In this document: one piece after another, positions 1 to 11,557 of the stretch | How positions within the stretch are numbered: position 1 is the stretch's first letter | Layout of the letters: every line of letters starts with the position of its first letter | DNA from: Hydrangea macrophylla | Lineage: Eukaryota > Streptophyta > Magnoliopsida > Cornales > Hydrangeaceae | DNA: 64,000 nt | Assembly (NCBI GenBank): GCA_033977485.1 | Contig: CM066988.1 | Span: forward strand, 76,543,669-76,607,668 | Direction: 5' to 3' | Notes under the pieces: generated by a model | Seen by the model: only the letters and a program-made list of their open reading frames with translations | The model's database searches: none | Told to the model about the DNA's origin: nothing | Translations under genes and position numbers: made by a program

Positions 1-1438
1 TCGGTTGTGTGATCTTTTGAAAGAAAAGTCACTTGGTCATATTACCCTCCAAATAGGATTGACAAATAGGCAGTGGTGTTAGCAATCAAATGAGTTTAGG
101 ATCAATCCTTTACTCCTGATTTATCCTATTTTGATTAATATGATCTAGCCTCTTCAACCAAAGGTTTATAGAATTAGTTGAAGGTTTTATCTTTTAGGTA
201 GTAAAATACCCTTCAATTATTTAAATACTACGTTAGATAATATATGAGAAATAAGAGTAAATAGGTGAGATACTTGCTTGACAAGTTATTAGATCATATT
301 AAAAGAATGCTTTCTTTTAATCAACAATTTCAGTACCAAAATCAAAAGAATAATTATTATTCATTAATTCAAAACTGAAATTCATCTAACTCCATAAGTT
401 TTATTACAGTATAAAACTACTAATCTAATAGCAACTCTTGCATCAGATCCCAAAAGCAATCAAGATCTTTAAATCACTGCACATTCTAATTTTTCCAATC
501 TCCTGCAACAATTACAAATATAATCAGAAATTTTAGAATCAGTGCCCCAAGTGGTTGAAGTATCAGTTTTTCAACTTACTTCAAAAGCTAGTGATTGGAT
601 CATACCTTGCCTTTTGGCAGTCAAGTATTCCACACAATTCTTTTTCCAATGCCCTCTCATGCCACAATGGAAACACTTTCCTTTTGGCTCAACACCAGCC
701 TTTTTCCTTTCTAAGTCTTGCCTTCTTCCCAATTGTTGGGTTAGGCTCGCCTATCCTTGAACCTTGCTTCTTCTTCTACAAACTTGTGCCCTTAGGCTTA
801 GTTCCAAATGATGAAGCCATTCCAATGTTCTGGACATTTGACTCATTATTGGCTACATCCTTCATTGTCTCAAGAGAGCTCATCAATTTACTTGTTAAAA
901 AAACTATTTTAATCATTTTAAAAACTCTTTCAAATTGAGTGAATGATGAAGGCAACAAATGCAAGATTATGTCAACTTGAGTCTCACCATCAATGTCAGA
1001 ACCCAGAACTTGTAGTACTTTGAAATAAGTAATCATTTTAAAGGCATGCTCTCTTATTAAAGTTCCTTCCAACATTCTGGTGTCCATGGCTAACTCCAAG
1101 GCTCTAAGCCTTGCAGTTCGGCTCAGTTCCCCAAACATGTCCTCGAGGTTCAATATTATAGTATGGGTAGTGAGAAAAGGTTGATGTTACTGCTTTAACA
1201 CATCAGACAAAGAATCTAAGATGCTAGATCGAGCCATACCATCAACTTTTATCCACTGCCAATATTGATCCGCAAGATTTGTTGGGGCGTCAAAGCTTGG
1301 AATAGGTAGATAGGGAATGGTAAGAACGTATTTACATCCATTAGCAGTTAATAATTTATCCAGTTCCAGTTTCCAGTCAATGTAGTTATTTCCAATTAGC
1401 TTATTCTGGATCATGGTTATAGCAAGTGGGCTAGACAT
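1..1438 (-). pseudogene. Copia gag and N-terminal pol remnant
   Basis: Degenerate gag-pol of a Ty1/copia element. The gag starts at an ATG at 1438. It has an N-terminal region of the retrotransposon gag type (WKLELDKLL, WQWIKVDGMARSSI), and a UBN2-like central part (about 776-1153) with ALELAMDTRMLEGT, VDIILHLLPSSF and similar segments. At 632-677 is one zinc knuckle, CFHCGMRGHWKKNC (CX2CX4HX4C), which binds genomic RNA in this family. Downstream, about 480-560, is a decayed protease start. About 10-180 matches the GAG_pre-integrase segment (RLDHINQNRIN, then a CQSYLEGNMTK block). Stops occur after codon LKQ near 1187, near 776 and within the pol part, and the zinc knuckle is in a different frame from the gag body, so this copy is dead. 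Family assignment is firm; lineage is not. Confidence 0.85.
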
Positions 1439-1583
1439 AATGAATCTAAAATACAAATAATATAACAGAATTACAATATGGAAATCATAAATATGACAAT
1501 TTAGATGATATATTGGAATTCCCTTAACCAACTCATTAATTGTCTTTAGGATGTCAAGTCTATGAAATAAAGTCTCTGTGTGG

Positions 1584-1588
1584 CTATT
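1584..1588. repeat. Target-site duplication of the nested chromovirus (left copy)
   Basis: CTATT immediately precedes the 5' LTR; the partner after the 3' LTR at 11957-11961 is CTATC. Four of five bases match, as expected for a 5-bp gypsy TSD with one later substitution. It fixes the element limits at 1589 and 11956. Confidence 0.65.
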
Positions 1589-1696
1589 TGTAATACCCTG
1601 AATTTCTGCAGAGTATTAATATGTATCCTGAATGATGAGGGTATTTGTAATACCCTTAATTTCTTTAGCTTTGAATGTGTGGCACTCTCACACCTC

Positions 1697-1711
1697 TATA
1701 TATATATATAT
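1697..1711 (+). promoter_or_regulatory. LTR TATA box
   Basis: A run of alternating TA follows CACACCTC and precedes TGTATCCCTTTCAG. The same arrangement occurs in the 3' LTR (10027-10037) and in the second element's LTR (TATATA at 18795-18802), so it is the likely RNA polymerase II promoter. The start of R would lie about 30 bp downstream; this was not tested. Confidence 0.6.
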
Positions 1712-2124
1712 GTATCCCTTTCAGGCCTTGGGTCTGTTTGGTTGGTTTTTGGTTGAGAGAGAGAGTGTTGATATATATACTCATCCATACATATATCCAT
1801 ATGTATCTATATCTACACACACACACATACACTGCCCTTTGGCAGAGAAAAGAACAAGAAGAAAAGAAGAACAAGGAGAAGAGAAGAAGAAGAGACAGAG
1901 AAGAGAGAGAAATGGGGCAAAGAAGAAAGAAAGAAGAGGAGGAAAGAGAGAGCTTTGGTTTTTCAAGCTCACATACACCCAAACACACCCTTGGTGAGTT
2001 TCTAACTCATTTGGTTCCTTTATTGGATGTATACACAAGTTGTTATGAAGCTTAGACGTGTTATATGCATGAGGTATACGTTTATATATGCTATTTTTGC
2101 AATCTGCCAGTGAAGACGAAGTGC

Positions 2125-2309
2125 CAATCGACTGGCATAATTGCCAATCGATTGCCATCAGTCTGCACCCAATCGATTAGACAGAATTCCAATCGATTGA
2201 CATTATTTTTATCCCAATCGATTAGACAGAATTCCAATAGATTTCCATGAGTAGCAATCGATTGACATAGTTTTTATCTCAATCGATTTGACCTTATACC
2301 AATCGATTG
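2125..2309. promoter_or_regulatory. CAATCGATTG palindrome array (5' LTR)
   Basis: About nine sites matching or nearly matching the palindrome CAATCGATTG, spaced roughly 20-26 bp, separated by short AT-rich linkers. Several are exact and others carry one or two substitutions (for example CAATCGACTG, CAATCGATTAG). The array lies about 400 bp downstream of the TATA box, in what should be transcribed R/U5. The same block recurs in the 3' LTR at 10429-10638. Its function is unknown; an array of protein-binding sites is the simplest reading. Confidence 0.75.
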
Positions 2310-2634
2310 GTATGGGTAGAACATGGATTCCTTTGCATGTTTATTATATTAAGGGTTCGATTGTTTGTTTTTTGATTTGGACTTCTGTTATACGATTTAG
2401 GGTTAGACAGGGATAATGTGACAACAAAGTTAAGTATAATTATACGGAATGGATGGAAGTAATAACGTGGGTAATCTGTTGATTCTTGTATGAGTTCAAT
2501 ATCCATTTTCTTTTAATCTGAGTAGCCAGACCACATTGGGAATTGTCATGTGTCGATATTAGAACGTATCTCAGGTAGGTTTGATAAGTTCTGGAATGAT
2601 ACGTGGGATAACACCTGGTCATGATATGCGTTCA

Positions 2635-2930
2635 CATGCGGTGGATGGTTTATATCATTAACGAGCAATGAGCGGGACCATGTAGTCTTAAGGTATCCAG
2701 ATGATCTACGATATATCCTTAACGTGCAGTGGATGGTTTATATCATTAACGAGCGGTGGATGGGTGATCACTGGTATAAAGCGATAAGTCGTGGCAATAG
2801 ATTTGATGTTCTGTTATTCAAAGCGTTATATCCCTGACATGCGGTGGATGGTTTATATCATTAATGAGCGGGGATGGACTGACGTGGTTTCCATGAATGC
2901 GGTGGAATCCTTAACGAGCAAATGGACAGA
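2635..2930 (+). repeat. Imperfect 29-bp subrepeats within the LTR
   Basis: Four to five partial copies of a unit like GCGGTGGATGGTTTATAT followed by CATTAACGAGC. Corresponding copies occur at about 10975-11260 and, more decayed, at about 19760-19980, with different copy numbers. No coding potential is seen. The block lies between a possible splice donor at about 2573 (CAG|GTAGGT) and an acceptor-like site at 3221. Confidence 0.7.
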
Positions 2931-3220
2931 ATGATGGTATATCTAAATATATGAAACAATTGAGTCTGTTCATTCAGTCAGAATGTGTTAATATCGATGT
3001 TTGAGTAACAAGACGATAAGGGTTGGTTTACGAGGTGGAATAAAGGAACAAGATATTGTTATTATTATACTAAGATTGTTAACTCGTGTTTTCATAAGCT
3101 CGTGTTTACTTCAGATAACTGGTACCTTGTCAGTTTATACTCACTCAGCTCTCAGTAAGCTGATGGCCTTTTATTGCTTGGACTTTCCCCCGTCCAGACT
3201 ATCCTGTACCTTATTCTGCA

Positions 3221-3334
3221 GGTGACGGATCTTACAATGACGATTACCATCCGGGAGAAGAATACACAGAGGGTGGCCCCAATAATGATACCTATGCCAA
3301 GGAGGACTACTATGCTGATGTTTACGCCAGTTAA
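3221..3334 (+). other. Short acidic Tyr/Gly-rich reading frame in the LTR
   Basis: After TTATTCTGCAG, which resembles a 3' splice site, lies a 37-codon open frame ending in TAA, beginning GDGSYNDDYH and ending DVYAS. It is rich in Asp, Glu, Tyr and Gly. The same frame appears in the 3' LTR (11558-11671, one TAC to TAG change) and in the second element's LTR (20270-20389, two codons longer). A longer acidic relative ends GYAN in the fragment at 21050-21186. Length differences in this stretch are multiples of three although flanking LTR sequence has frameshifting indels. There is no in-frame ATG that I trust, so it may be a downstream exon or a fossil; no homologue is recognised. Confidence 0.5.
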
Positions 3335-3626
3335 AGACTTGGAGATAGTTGATAGTTTAAAATTGCGTTTAGACTGTTTTGTTATATTTGGTACTTAGGC
3401 ATATGTTGCTTCCAAACCTTATATACTTCCGTTGTAGCTTTTCAGTTGTAATAACTCTGATATTGTAATATAATAGGTTTCCTTTATATTACTGTGTGTT
3501 GTTCTTTCTGTTATCTAGAACTATGTGGTGTGGAAGATTAGTGACATTCACCAGTCATTCCCTATGGACCCATTAAGGAAATTTATTTTTCTCTATTTAT
3601 GCTATTCCGGGGCGTGACAGGATTTT

Positions 3627-3638
3627 TGGTATCAGAGC
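3627..3638 (+). other. Primer binding site (initiator Met tRNA)
   Basis: TGGTATCAGAGC, the usual plant initiator-methionine tRNA complement, seven bases after the 5' LTR end. It primes minus-strand DNA synthesis. Confidence 0.92.
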
Positions 3639-3774
3639 TCTAGGTTTGTGATACTTTCGTTCACTAATCATCCCACACCATCTGGTCCTAGTATGTTAAG
3701 AGTTCCTTGAGATAAGATATGAGTTTAAGATAAGTTCGTTTGTCTGACATTGGATAGTCTCTTTGCAGGATAGC

Positions 3775-4790
3775 ATGGATCCTGAGTTTCATCAGTTTGT
3801 TACCGATGCTTATGGAGAACACGTTATCCATGGGGATACCGTGGAGCCAGCCGACCCAGAGTTTTATCAAGAGCGAGTATGCCAGATAGCTAGTCGACAC
3901 TTGTAGGAGGACATGTGTAGAGCGCTTTATGTGAATGGGAGTATTCACCCGACACAGATGCGTATGGATGCTTACCATTCTGTGAGAGTTGGTAGAGAAA
4001 TTTATCAGGAGATATTCGGGTTAGTTCAGAGTAAGCTAGAGATGGATGAGATTGAGCTGAGAGCCATTTTAGTCATTTCACCAGAGCCTGTAGCTGTACC
4101 AGCACCGGCAGCCCTACCATCACCAGTACCCGATGTACCAGTTTAGGAGCCTGAGCCGATTCAGGATGAGGAGGATCCAGAGCCAGAGGACGAGCATCCC
4201 GATGAGGATATTGACGGGGATGGAGAGGAGGAGCCGATAAACGACGAGGACCCAGTCGAGGATGAGCATATGGATGATACAGATGATGATGAGTCAGAGG
4301 ATGATCTGGAGGAGCCAGAGTTTTAGCCAGAGGATCCAGCACCAGACCCAGAGGCCGTGGAGGCAGACATAGGGGTGGAGGCCAATATAGTAGTTGAGGA
4401 CGTGGTCGATGAGGAGATCGTTGTACCAGAGGCACCGGTTATGCTTCAGATACCAGCCGGACCTATTATGCATATGGCAGCCATGGCCGATATGGCAGTA
4501 GGATGGATAGCCAGGATGGTAGCCCAGCTTGGAGTTTTGCTATAGGAGAGGCTACGGTAGCAGGAGCTCTTGATATAGCTGATGGTTTCACAGTAGTAGC
4601 AGTCGAGGTCGCCAACCAAGCGATAGCAGACGCGATGGAGGACCCTGATGCAGAGGTGATAGATAATTGGGATATTGGAGTGGTAGCCAGAGATCTTGTT
4701 GCACCAGTTCAAGATGATCTACTTGAGGAAATGGATATCGACTTGGAGGATGAGGCGCCACCAGCAGAATCAGATGCTGACAACCTTTGA
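3775..4790 (+). pseudogene. Extra acidic ORF between PBS and gag
   Basis: A reading frame of about 330 codons starting at ATG 3775 (MDPEFHQF), placed directly after TCTCTTTGCAGG, a good 3' splice-site match. It is interrupted by TAG codons near 3904, 4144 and 4324 and one frameshift near 4430-4545, and ends at 4790. The N-terminal third looks helical and globular; the middle is a Pro/Glu/Asp-rich tract; after the shift comes a Gly/Tyr/Ser-rich stretch and an acidic C-terminus ending ESDADNL. I recognise no domain. Such an ORF upstream of gag is not standard for Tekay-type elements, although Ogre/Tat elements carry an unrelated ORF1 there. The second acceptor-like site before gag (near 5145) would allow alternative splicing to express this ORF or gag; that is inference. 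Confidence 0.6.
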
Positions 4791-5164
4791 GTCAGGATCT
4801 GCAGAGGGTTTATGTTTTGTTAGATTTTATCAGGACATGTTGTCCACTAGATTTTTGGAGCTTGAGAGATAGTTATTTGACCATAGTTTTGTATATATAT
4901 TAGCAGTAGTAGTTGTAGTATTGTAATAACTGACATTAGTATTGTTTTCTCTTTGTCCCACATGGTACACAGTTTGACTAGTGTCTACTATGCGGTACAT
5001 CTTTTGTTATACGAGTAGTACTTTTGTTATTGATCGTATGTTTGTTTTGGTGTGTTTTTTTGTAGAACCGTTATTCTTGTTGCTTTTCGCCTTATCTTGT
5101 TTTCGTTTCTGCGAGAAGATTTTCAGCTAATCGACGTCTCTTGTAGGCAATACTCGTTATCATT
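4791..5164 (+). other. Untranslated stretch between extra ORF and gag
   Basis: T- and G-rich DNA without a usable reading frame. It ends with GTCTCTTGTAGG, an acceptor-like sequence about 20 bp upstream of the gag ATG at 5165. Confidence 0.5.
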
Positions 5165-8100
5165 ATGGTAGGACCCTTGAGAAATCACCAAGCGCGTATT
5201 AGAGCACCTATTCCAGAAGGAATGGACCTATCTGGAGTTTTTGAAGCATTCATGCAGAGAATGGAGCATGTAGGCAATACCTACAACAATGCTACAAATC
5301 AACGACCTGTCCAAACCCCAGTTGCACTGTTCTAGCAGAGGCAAACAGGAGACAACTTACTAGCAAATTTTAGTGGATTACGTCCCGAAAAGTTCAATGG
5401 ACTGACGGAACATTGGAAAATCGAGCAATGGATAAGGGAAATGGAATTGATTTTTGAAGCATTGGAGTGTAAGGAGCAAGAGAAGTGTCGCCTTGGTACA
5501 TTCCAGCTCACCTATGCCACCGCAGATTGGTGGGAAGCTGAATGAGCCACTATAGGAATAAACGCTGCAAGAGCAATTCCTTGGGAGACGTTCAAGGGAA
5601 GAATTTTGGAGAAGTATTTTCTGGAAGATGAAAAGGATCAACAGGAGAAGAATTTCCTGAGCTTAGTTTAAGGAGAATGGACGGTAAGGGAATATACTAC
5701 ATAGTTTGAACGACTGTCTCGATTCGCCCAACATATGATCGATACACCGCAGAAGAAGGTGAAAAGATTTCACCAGGGACTGAATCCCCATTTTTACCAT
5801 ATGACGATTGGTCACCTGAACTAGAGTTTTGAAGGACTAGTCAGACTTGCTGTAAGTCTAGAGAAGGATGCATATCTAGTACAGCGACCACAAATGAATC
5901 GACTTCAACCATCAAGAGGGTTTCCACAGAGGAATTTCCAATCATAGCTACCGAGGAATACCCAAGGTTAGAAACCATAGGGGACTTTCCAAAGTAACAA
6001 GAGAACTTGGGAGGGAACCAGGAAACCTCAGTAGGGTTATAATCGACCCCAGCAATATCCACAACGAGGATCGCAACCTCAAGCACTGCTAATAGCCCCG
6101 CCAAGCAATAGTGGAGTATGTTTTAGTTGTGGAAAGCCAGGGCATATTGCCAAGTTCTGCACAGTTTCTAGGGTTAACAACCGAATAGGTGCTAACTGTC
6201 GAAATTGCAATAAATCGGGACACTTGAGCAAGGATTGTCGTGCACCACAAGGAGGATACTACGGGGCACCAATTCAAGGGATTCAAGGACCTCCAGATCA
6301 GACGAGGATGAATGCAATAATCCTGGGAAAAGCAGGATTTAATGCCGATGAATAGCAGTATTTGGAAGGTACGCTTGTACTCTTTCATAGTCCAGTTAAA
6401 GTTTTATTTGATACTAGAGCTACACATTCTTTTATTATTGTTAGGATTGTATGTCAGTTGGGTTTAGAACCCCAGATACTTGAGCCAGCACTGAATGCTG
6501 TGTCACCTTCAGGAGTGACTGTTAAGCTGGGTAAAGTATGTAAGGGTTGCCCATTAACTTTGGAAGATAGGAATCTTTCAGCTGACTTGGTAGTTCTATC
6601 GATGTCATAGTTTGACATTATCCTAGGGATGGATTAGTTGACTAAGTATAATGCTAACCTGGATTGCCCTACTAGGACGATTGCGTTTCCGACACCAGGG
6701 TGTCCGGCGATTAGATTTTAGTGTTAGCCAACGAGTGATATGGTCATAACAAGAGGGATAGCTACAATCGAAAGCACGAATACAGAACTCAAGATGGATC
6801 AGATTCCTACTGTACTAGACTTTCAGGATGTATTTCATGATATTAAAGGACTTCCACCAAAAAGAGAGATAGACTTTTGTGTGGAACTAATACCTGGAAC
6901 ATTGTCGATATCTAAGACTCCGTATAGAATGGCACCAACTGAGATGTTGGAACTGAAGAAGCAAGTCCAAGAACTTGAAGATCTAGGATTTATTCGTCCA
7001 AGTACATCACCTTGGGGAGCACCAGTTATATTTGTAAAGAAGAAAGAAGGGACACTTCGACTCTGTATGGACTACAAGGAGTTGAACAAGGTCACAATCA
7101 AGAATAGATATCCACTACCTTGGATAGACGACCTATTTGACCAGTTGCAGGGATCAAGGATTTTCTCTAAGATCAATCTACGATCCGAATATCATCAACT
7201 TGTAGTTCAATCAGAGGATGTATCAAAAATTGCGTTCAGGACGAGGCACGGGCATTATGAGTTTCTGGTTATGCCTTTTGGATTGATGAATGCACCACCA
7301 GTATTCATAGACTTAATGAATAGAGTATTTAGACCATATCTGGATAAATTCATTATAGTATTCATCGATGACATGCTAATCTACTTGAATACGAAAGAAG
7401 ATCACAAGGAGCACTTACAGATTGCATTGCAGACACTTCGAGATAATAAGTTGTATGCAAAGTTCAGTAAGTGTGAATTTTGGCTACGGGAAGTAAAGTT
7501 CTTGGGACATGTTATATCTTAGGATGGTATTTCAGTGGACTCATCTAAGATCGATGCAGTCTTAAGCTGGAACAGACCAACCAATGCTACAGAGATTAGA
7601 AGTTTCCTCGGCCTAGCAGGATATTACAGAAGATTTGTGGAAGGATTCGTCAAGTTAGCAGGACCTTTGATGAATTTGACGAGAAAGGAGATAAAGTACG
7701 AATGGATAGACAAGCATGAGGGTGCATTCTAGGAGTTAAAGGAAAGATTGACTTCTGCACCAGTACTTGCAATACCTAAGAGTGGAGAAAGATATGTGAT
7801 CTATAGTGATGCATCGCACCAAGGACTTGGGTGTGTACTGATGCAAGATGGGAATGTTATTGCATATAGGTCAAGATAATTGAAAGTACACGAGAAGAAT
7901 TACCCTACGCATGATCTGGAATTAGCAGCAATAGTGTTTGCATTAAAGATCTGGAGACACTATCTCTATGGAAAAAAGTTTGATCTGTTTTCCGATCATA
8001 AGAGTTTGAAGTATTTGTTCTCTCAGAGGGAGTTGAACATGTGACAACGAAGATGGATGGAGTTACTCAAGGACTATGACTTTTCATTACAGTACCATCC

Positions 8101-9706
8101 AGGTAAAGTGAATGTCGTAGCAGATGCATTGAGTCGTAAACCTCGATTAGTAATTGCTGCATTTCTAATTCGAGAATGGAGAGCATTAGAAGTGTTAGTT
8201 GAATTCGAGTTTCAGCCAGTGAAACCAATGGAAAGACAATATTTTGGATGTCTTATGGTACAACCAACTTTGATCAGTTGTATCATAGAAGCTCAACAAA
8301 TAACTGAAGATTTAAAGTTATGGTTCGCGAAGATGTCAGCTAAGGAGCCAGAGATCTGGAGTATCAGTACAGACGGAGCCTTATGATGTAACGGTAGACT
8401 CTGTGTACCTGACGAAGAAAATCTCCAGAAAGAAATAATGGAAGAAGCTCATAAGTCACGAATGACGATTCATCCAGGAGGTACAAAGATGTACAAGGAT
8501 CTGAAGAGGAATTTTTGGTGAAAAGGAATGAAGAGAAAAATAGCCGAGTATGTATCTCAATGTCTTACTTGTAAGCAAGTGAAGGCAGAACATCAGAAAC
8601 CACCTAGACTTCTATAGCCATTACCAATTCCTCAATGGAAATGGGAACACATCACCATGGATTTCGTGGTAGGATTGCCGAAGTCACTGCCGAAGTCACA
8701 GCAGAACCATGATGCTATTTGGATAATCGTGGATCGACTTACAAAGATAGCACATTTTATTGCCTACAATATGATGTATTTAGTGGGATTTTTGAGTCGG
8801 ATGTATCTGCAAAACGTAGTACGGTTACACGAAGTACCTGTTTCTATTGTGTCATATTGAGATTCATGTTTTACTGTAGAATTTTGGAAGAGTCTCCAAA
8901 CAGCAATGGGAACGATGTTAAACATGAGTTTAGCTTTTCATGCGCAGATCGATGGGCAAACTGAATGGGTAAATCAAGTAATGGAGGACATGTTACGTGC
9001 TTGTGTCATTGATTTTGAGAATTCTTGGGAGACACACTTACCTTTGATTGAGTTCTCCTATAACAGTTATCATTCGAGCATAGGAATGGCGCCATTTGAA
9101 GCTTTGTACAGAAGACCTTACCGATCACCACTTTGTTGGACCGAAGTCGGAGATACTCAACTTCTTGGGCCAGAAATGGTACGAGAGACCAATAAAAAGA
9201 TCCAGATTGTATGTGAGAAGATAAAGACAGCTCAGACCCGACACAAGAGTTATGCTAACAAGCAACGCAAAGACTTGGAGTTTATCATTGGAGATCACGC
9301 GCTACTCAAGGTTTCACCTGTTCGAGGCATCGTCAGATTTGGTCAGAAGAGAGGCAAGTTATTTCCGCGATTCATCGGACCATTCCAGATTCTAGAGCGT
9401 GTTGGGAAAGTTGCTTATTGCCTTGCATTGCCGCTGAAGATGTCAGGAGTGCACAACGTTTTTCACATTAGTATGCTGAGGAAGTGTGCCCACAACCCAT
9501 CACATGAGATCAACTTTGAGGACATTGAAGTCAACGACAATGTTACGTTCAATGAAGGACCAGTTCTTGTTTTGGATCGAGGGATCAAGAAGCTCAGAAA
9601 CAAGGAGATTCTGCTAGTCAAGGTCCAGTGGAAACATCATGATGAAGGAGAAGCTTCGTGGGAGCTAGAGTCAGAGATGCGAGAGAAGTTCCCATTTTTG
9701 TTTTAG
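5165..9706 (+). pseudogene. Chromovirus gag-pol polyprotein, multiple stops
   Basis: One long decayed frame (all parts are in the same frame). The gag capsid region is about 5380-5830 (FNGLTEHWKIEQWIREMELIF). It is followed by two CX2CX4HX4C zinc knuckles at 6119-6160 and 6197-6238; two rather than one is noteworthy. Protease lies near 6410 with DTR where DTG is needed. RT spans about 6880-7520 with catalytic FIDD at 7361-7372. RNase H is near 7800 (YSDASHQ), the integrase HHCC region 8449-8590, and the integrase core starts at TMDFVVG near 8658. A chromodomain-like tail (about 9560-9700, LRNKEILLVKVQWKHH) ends at TAG 9706. In-frame stops include TAG, TGA and TAA, several facing intact Trp, Gln or Arg codons in the related copy at 15582-18396. 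The element cannot encode active enzymes. Confidence 0.9.
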
Positions 9707-9740
9707 CCTCGTTTGTCTTTGATTTTGACGAAATCTTTTG

Positions 9741-9755
9741 TTGAGTGGTGGTTGA
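9741..9755 (+). other. Polypurine tract, degenerate
   Basis: GTTGAGTGGTGGTTGA lies directly before the 3' LTR. It is only partly purine. The matching place in the second element reads AATTAGTGGTAGA, so this is the plus-strand priming position by homology and location. Confidence 0.45.
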
Positions 9756-9841
9756 TGACATACCCTGAATTTCTGGAGAGTATTAATAAATAAAACTTCA
9801 TTCTATAAACTTTTTCTTTCCTTTTGGTGAAATTTGGTTAC

Positions 9842-9963
9842 CAATCGATTGCCATTTATCTCAATCGATTGACACTTTTTGATACCAATCGATTGACATT
9901 CTTTCCAATCGATTGCTTTCTAATATCTCTTGTCAATCGATTGACTTGTGTCCCAATCGGTTG
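9842..9963. promoter_or_regulatory. CAATCGATTG array upstream of TATA (3' LTR)
   Basis: Six sites, most of them exact CAATCGATTG followed by G/CCA or ACA, spaced about 20-27 bp, ending about 65 bp before the TATA run. It is absent from the 5' LTR through deletion but present at the same place in the second element (18549-18733). Confidence 0.78.
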
Positions 9964-10428
9964 ACATAAGCTGAGACAAGTTTTCTTCTTTTCTTTAGCT
10001 TTGAATGTGTGGCACTCTCATACCTCTATATATATATGTATCCCTTTCAGGGCTTGGGTCTGTTTGGTTGGTTTTTGGTTGAGAGTGAGAGTGTTGATAT
10101 ATATATATATATACTCATCCATACATATATCCATATATATCTATATCTACACACACACACACACACATACTGCCCTCTGGCAGAGAAAAGAACAAGAGAC
10201 AGAGAAGGGAGTGAGCTGGGGCAGAGAAGAGAGAAAGAGGAGGAGGAAAGAGAGAGATTTGGTTTTTCAAGACCACACACACCCAAACACATCCTTGGTG
10301 AGTTTCTAACTCACTTGGTTCCTTTATTGGATGTATACGCAAGTTATTATGAAGCTTAGACATGTTATATGCATGAGGTGTACATTTATATATGCTGTTT
10401 TTGCAATCTGCTGGTGAAGACGAAGTGC

Positions 10429-10638
10429 CAATCGATTGGCATAATTACCAATCAATTGCCATCAGTCTGGACCCAATTGATTGGAAAAAATTCCAATTGA
10501 TCGCCATTATTTTTATCCCAATCGATTGGACAGAATTCCAATCGATTGACGTTATAACATTCCCAATGGATTGCCATAAGTAGCAATCGATTGACATAGT
10601 TTTTATCTCAATCGATTGGACCTTATACCAATCGATTG
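10429..10638. promoter_or_regulatory. CAATCGATTG array downstream of TATA (3' LTR)
   Basis: About ten exact or near-exact palindromes, the counterpart of 2125-2309. Many units are flanked by CC on the left and GG or GACA on the right, so that CCAAT boxes appear on both strands. Confidence 0.78.
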
Positions 10639-11557
10639 GTATGGGCAGAACATGGATTCCTTTGCATGTTTATTATATTAAGGGTTTGGTTGTTCGTTTC
10701 TCGATTTGGACTTCCATTATACGATTTAGGATTAGACAGGGATAATGTGACAACAAAGTTAAGTATAATTATACGGAATGGATGGAAGTAATAACGTGGG
10801 TAATCTGTTGATTCTTGTATGAGTTTGATATCCATTTTCTTTTAATCTGAGTAGTCAGGCCACATTGGAAATTGTCATGTGTCGATATTAGAACGTATCT
10901 CAGGTAGGTTTGATAAGTTTTGGAATGGTACGTGGGATGATGCCTGGTCATGATATGCGTTCACATGCAGTGGATGGTTTATATCATTAACGAGCAATGA
11001 GCGGGACCATGTAGTCTTAAGGTATCTAGATGATCTACGATATATCCTTAACAAGCGGTGGATGGTTTATATCCTTAACAAGCGGTGGATGGGTGATCAC
11101 TGGTATACAGTGATAAGTCATGGCAATAGATTTGATGTGCTGTTATTCAAAGCGCTATATCCCTGACATGCGGTGGGTGGTTTATATCCTTAATGAGCGG
11201 GGATGGACTGATGTGGTGTCCATGAATGCAGTAGATGGTTTATATCCTTAACGAGCAAATGGACAGAATTATGGTATGTCTAAATATGTGAAACGATTGA
11301 GTCTGTCCGTTCAGTCAGAATGTGTTAATATCGATGTTTGAGTAACAAGACGATAAGGGTTGGTTTACGAAGTGGAATAAAGGAACAAGATATTTTTATT
11401 TTTATACTAAGATTGTTAACTCGTGTTTTCATAAGCTCGTGTTTAGTTCAGATAACTGGTACCTCGTTAGCTTATACTCACTCAGCTCTTAGTAAGTTGA
11501 TGGCCTTTTATTGCCTGAACTTTCCCCCGTCCAGACTACCCTATACCTTATTCTGCA

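Larger units (their letters stand above)
1589..3619 (+). repeat. 5' LTR of the chromovirus
   Basis: Begins TGTAATACCCTGAATTTC and ends GGGGCGTGACA (TG...CA). It aligns along most of its length with 9756-11956 but lacks about 200 bp near its start (equivalent to about 9790-9993), including an upstream palindrome array. At the deletion the LTR start motif TGTAATACCC is repeated at 1646. It contains a TATA run, a palindrome array, 29-bp subrepeats and a short acidic reading frame, described separately. Confidence 0.88.

Noticed and set aside
1632..2158. Overlapping open frames on both strands (Lys/Glu/Arg-rich or Ser/Leu-rich)
   Set aside because: They come from TA, CA and GA-rich simple sequence in the LTR; the same artefact recurs at 10001-10363 and 18787-19076.
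2125..10638. Regularly spaced palindromic repeats resembling a CRISPR array
   Set aside because: Repeats are only 10 bp, spacers are short and unequal, there are no cas genes, and the context is plant LTR DNA.
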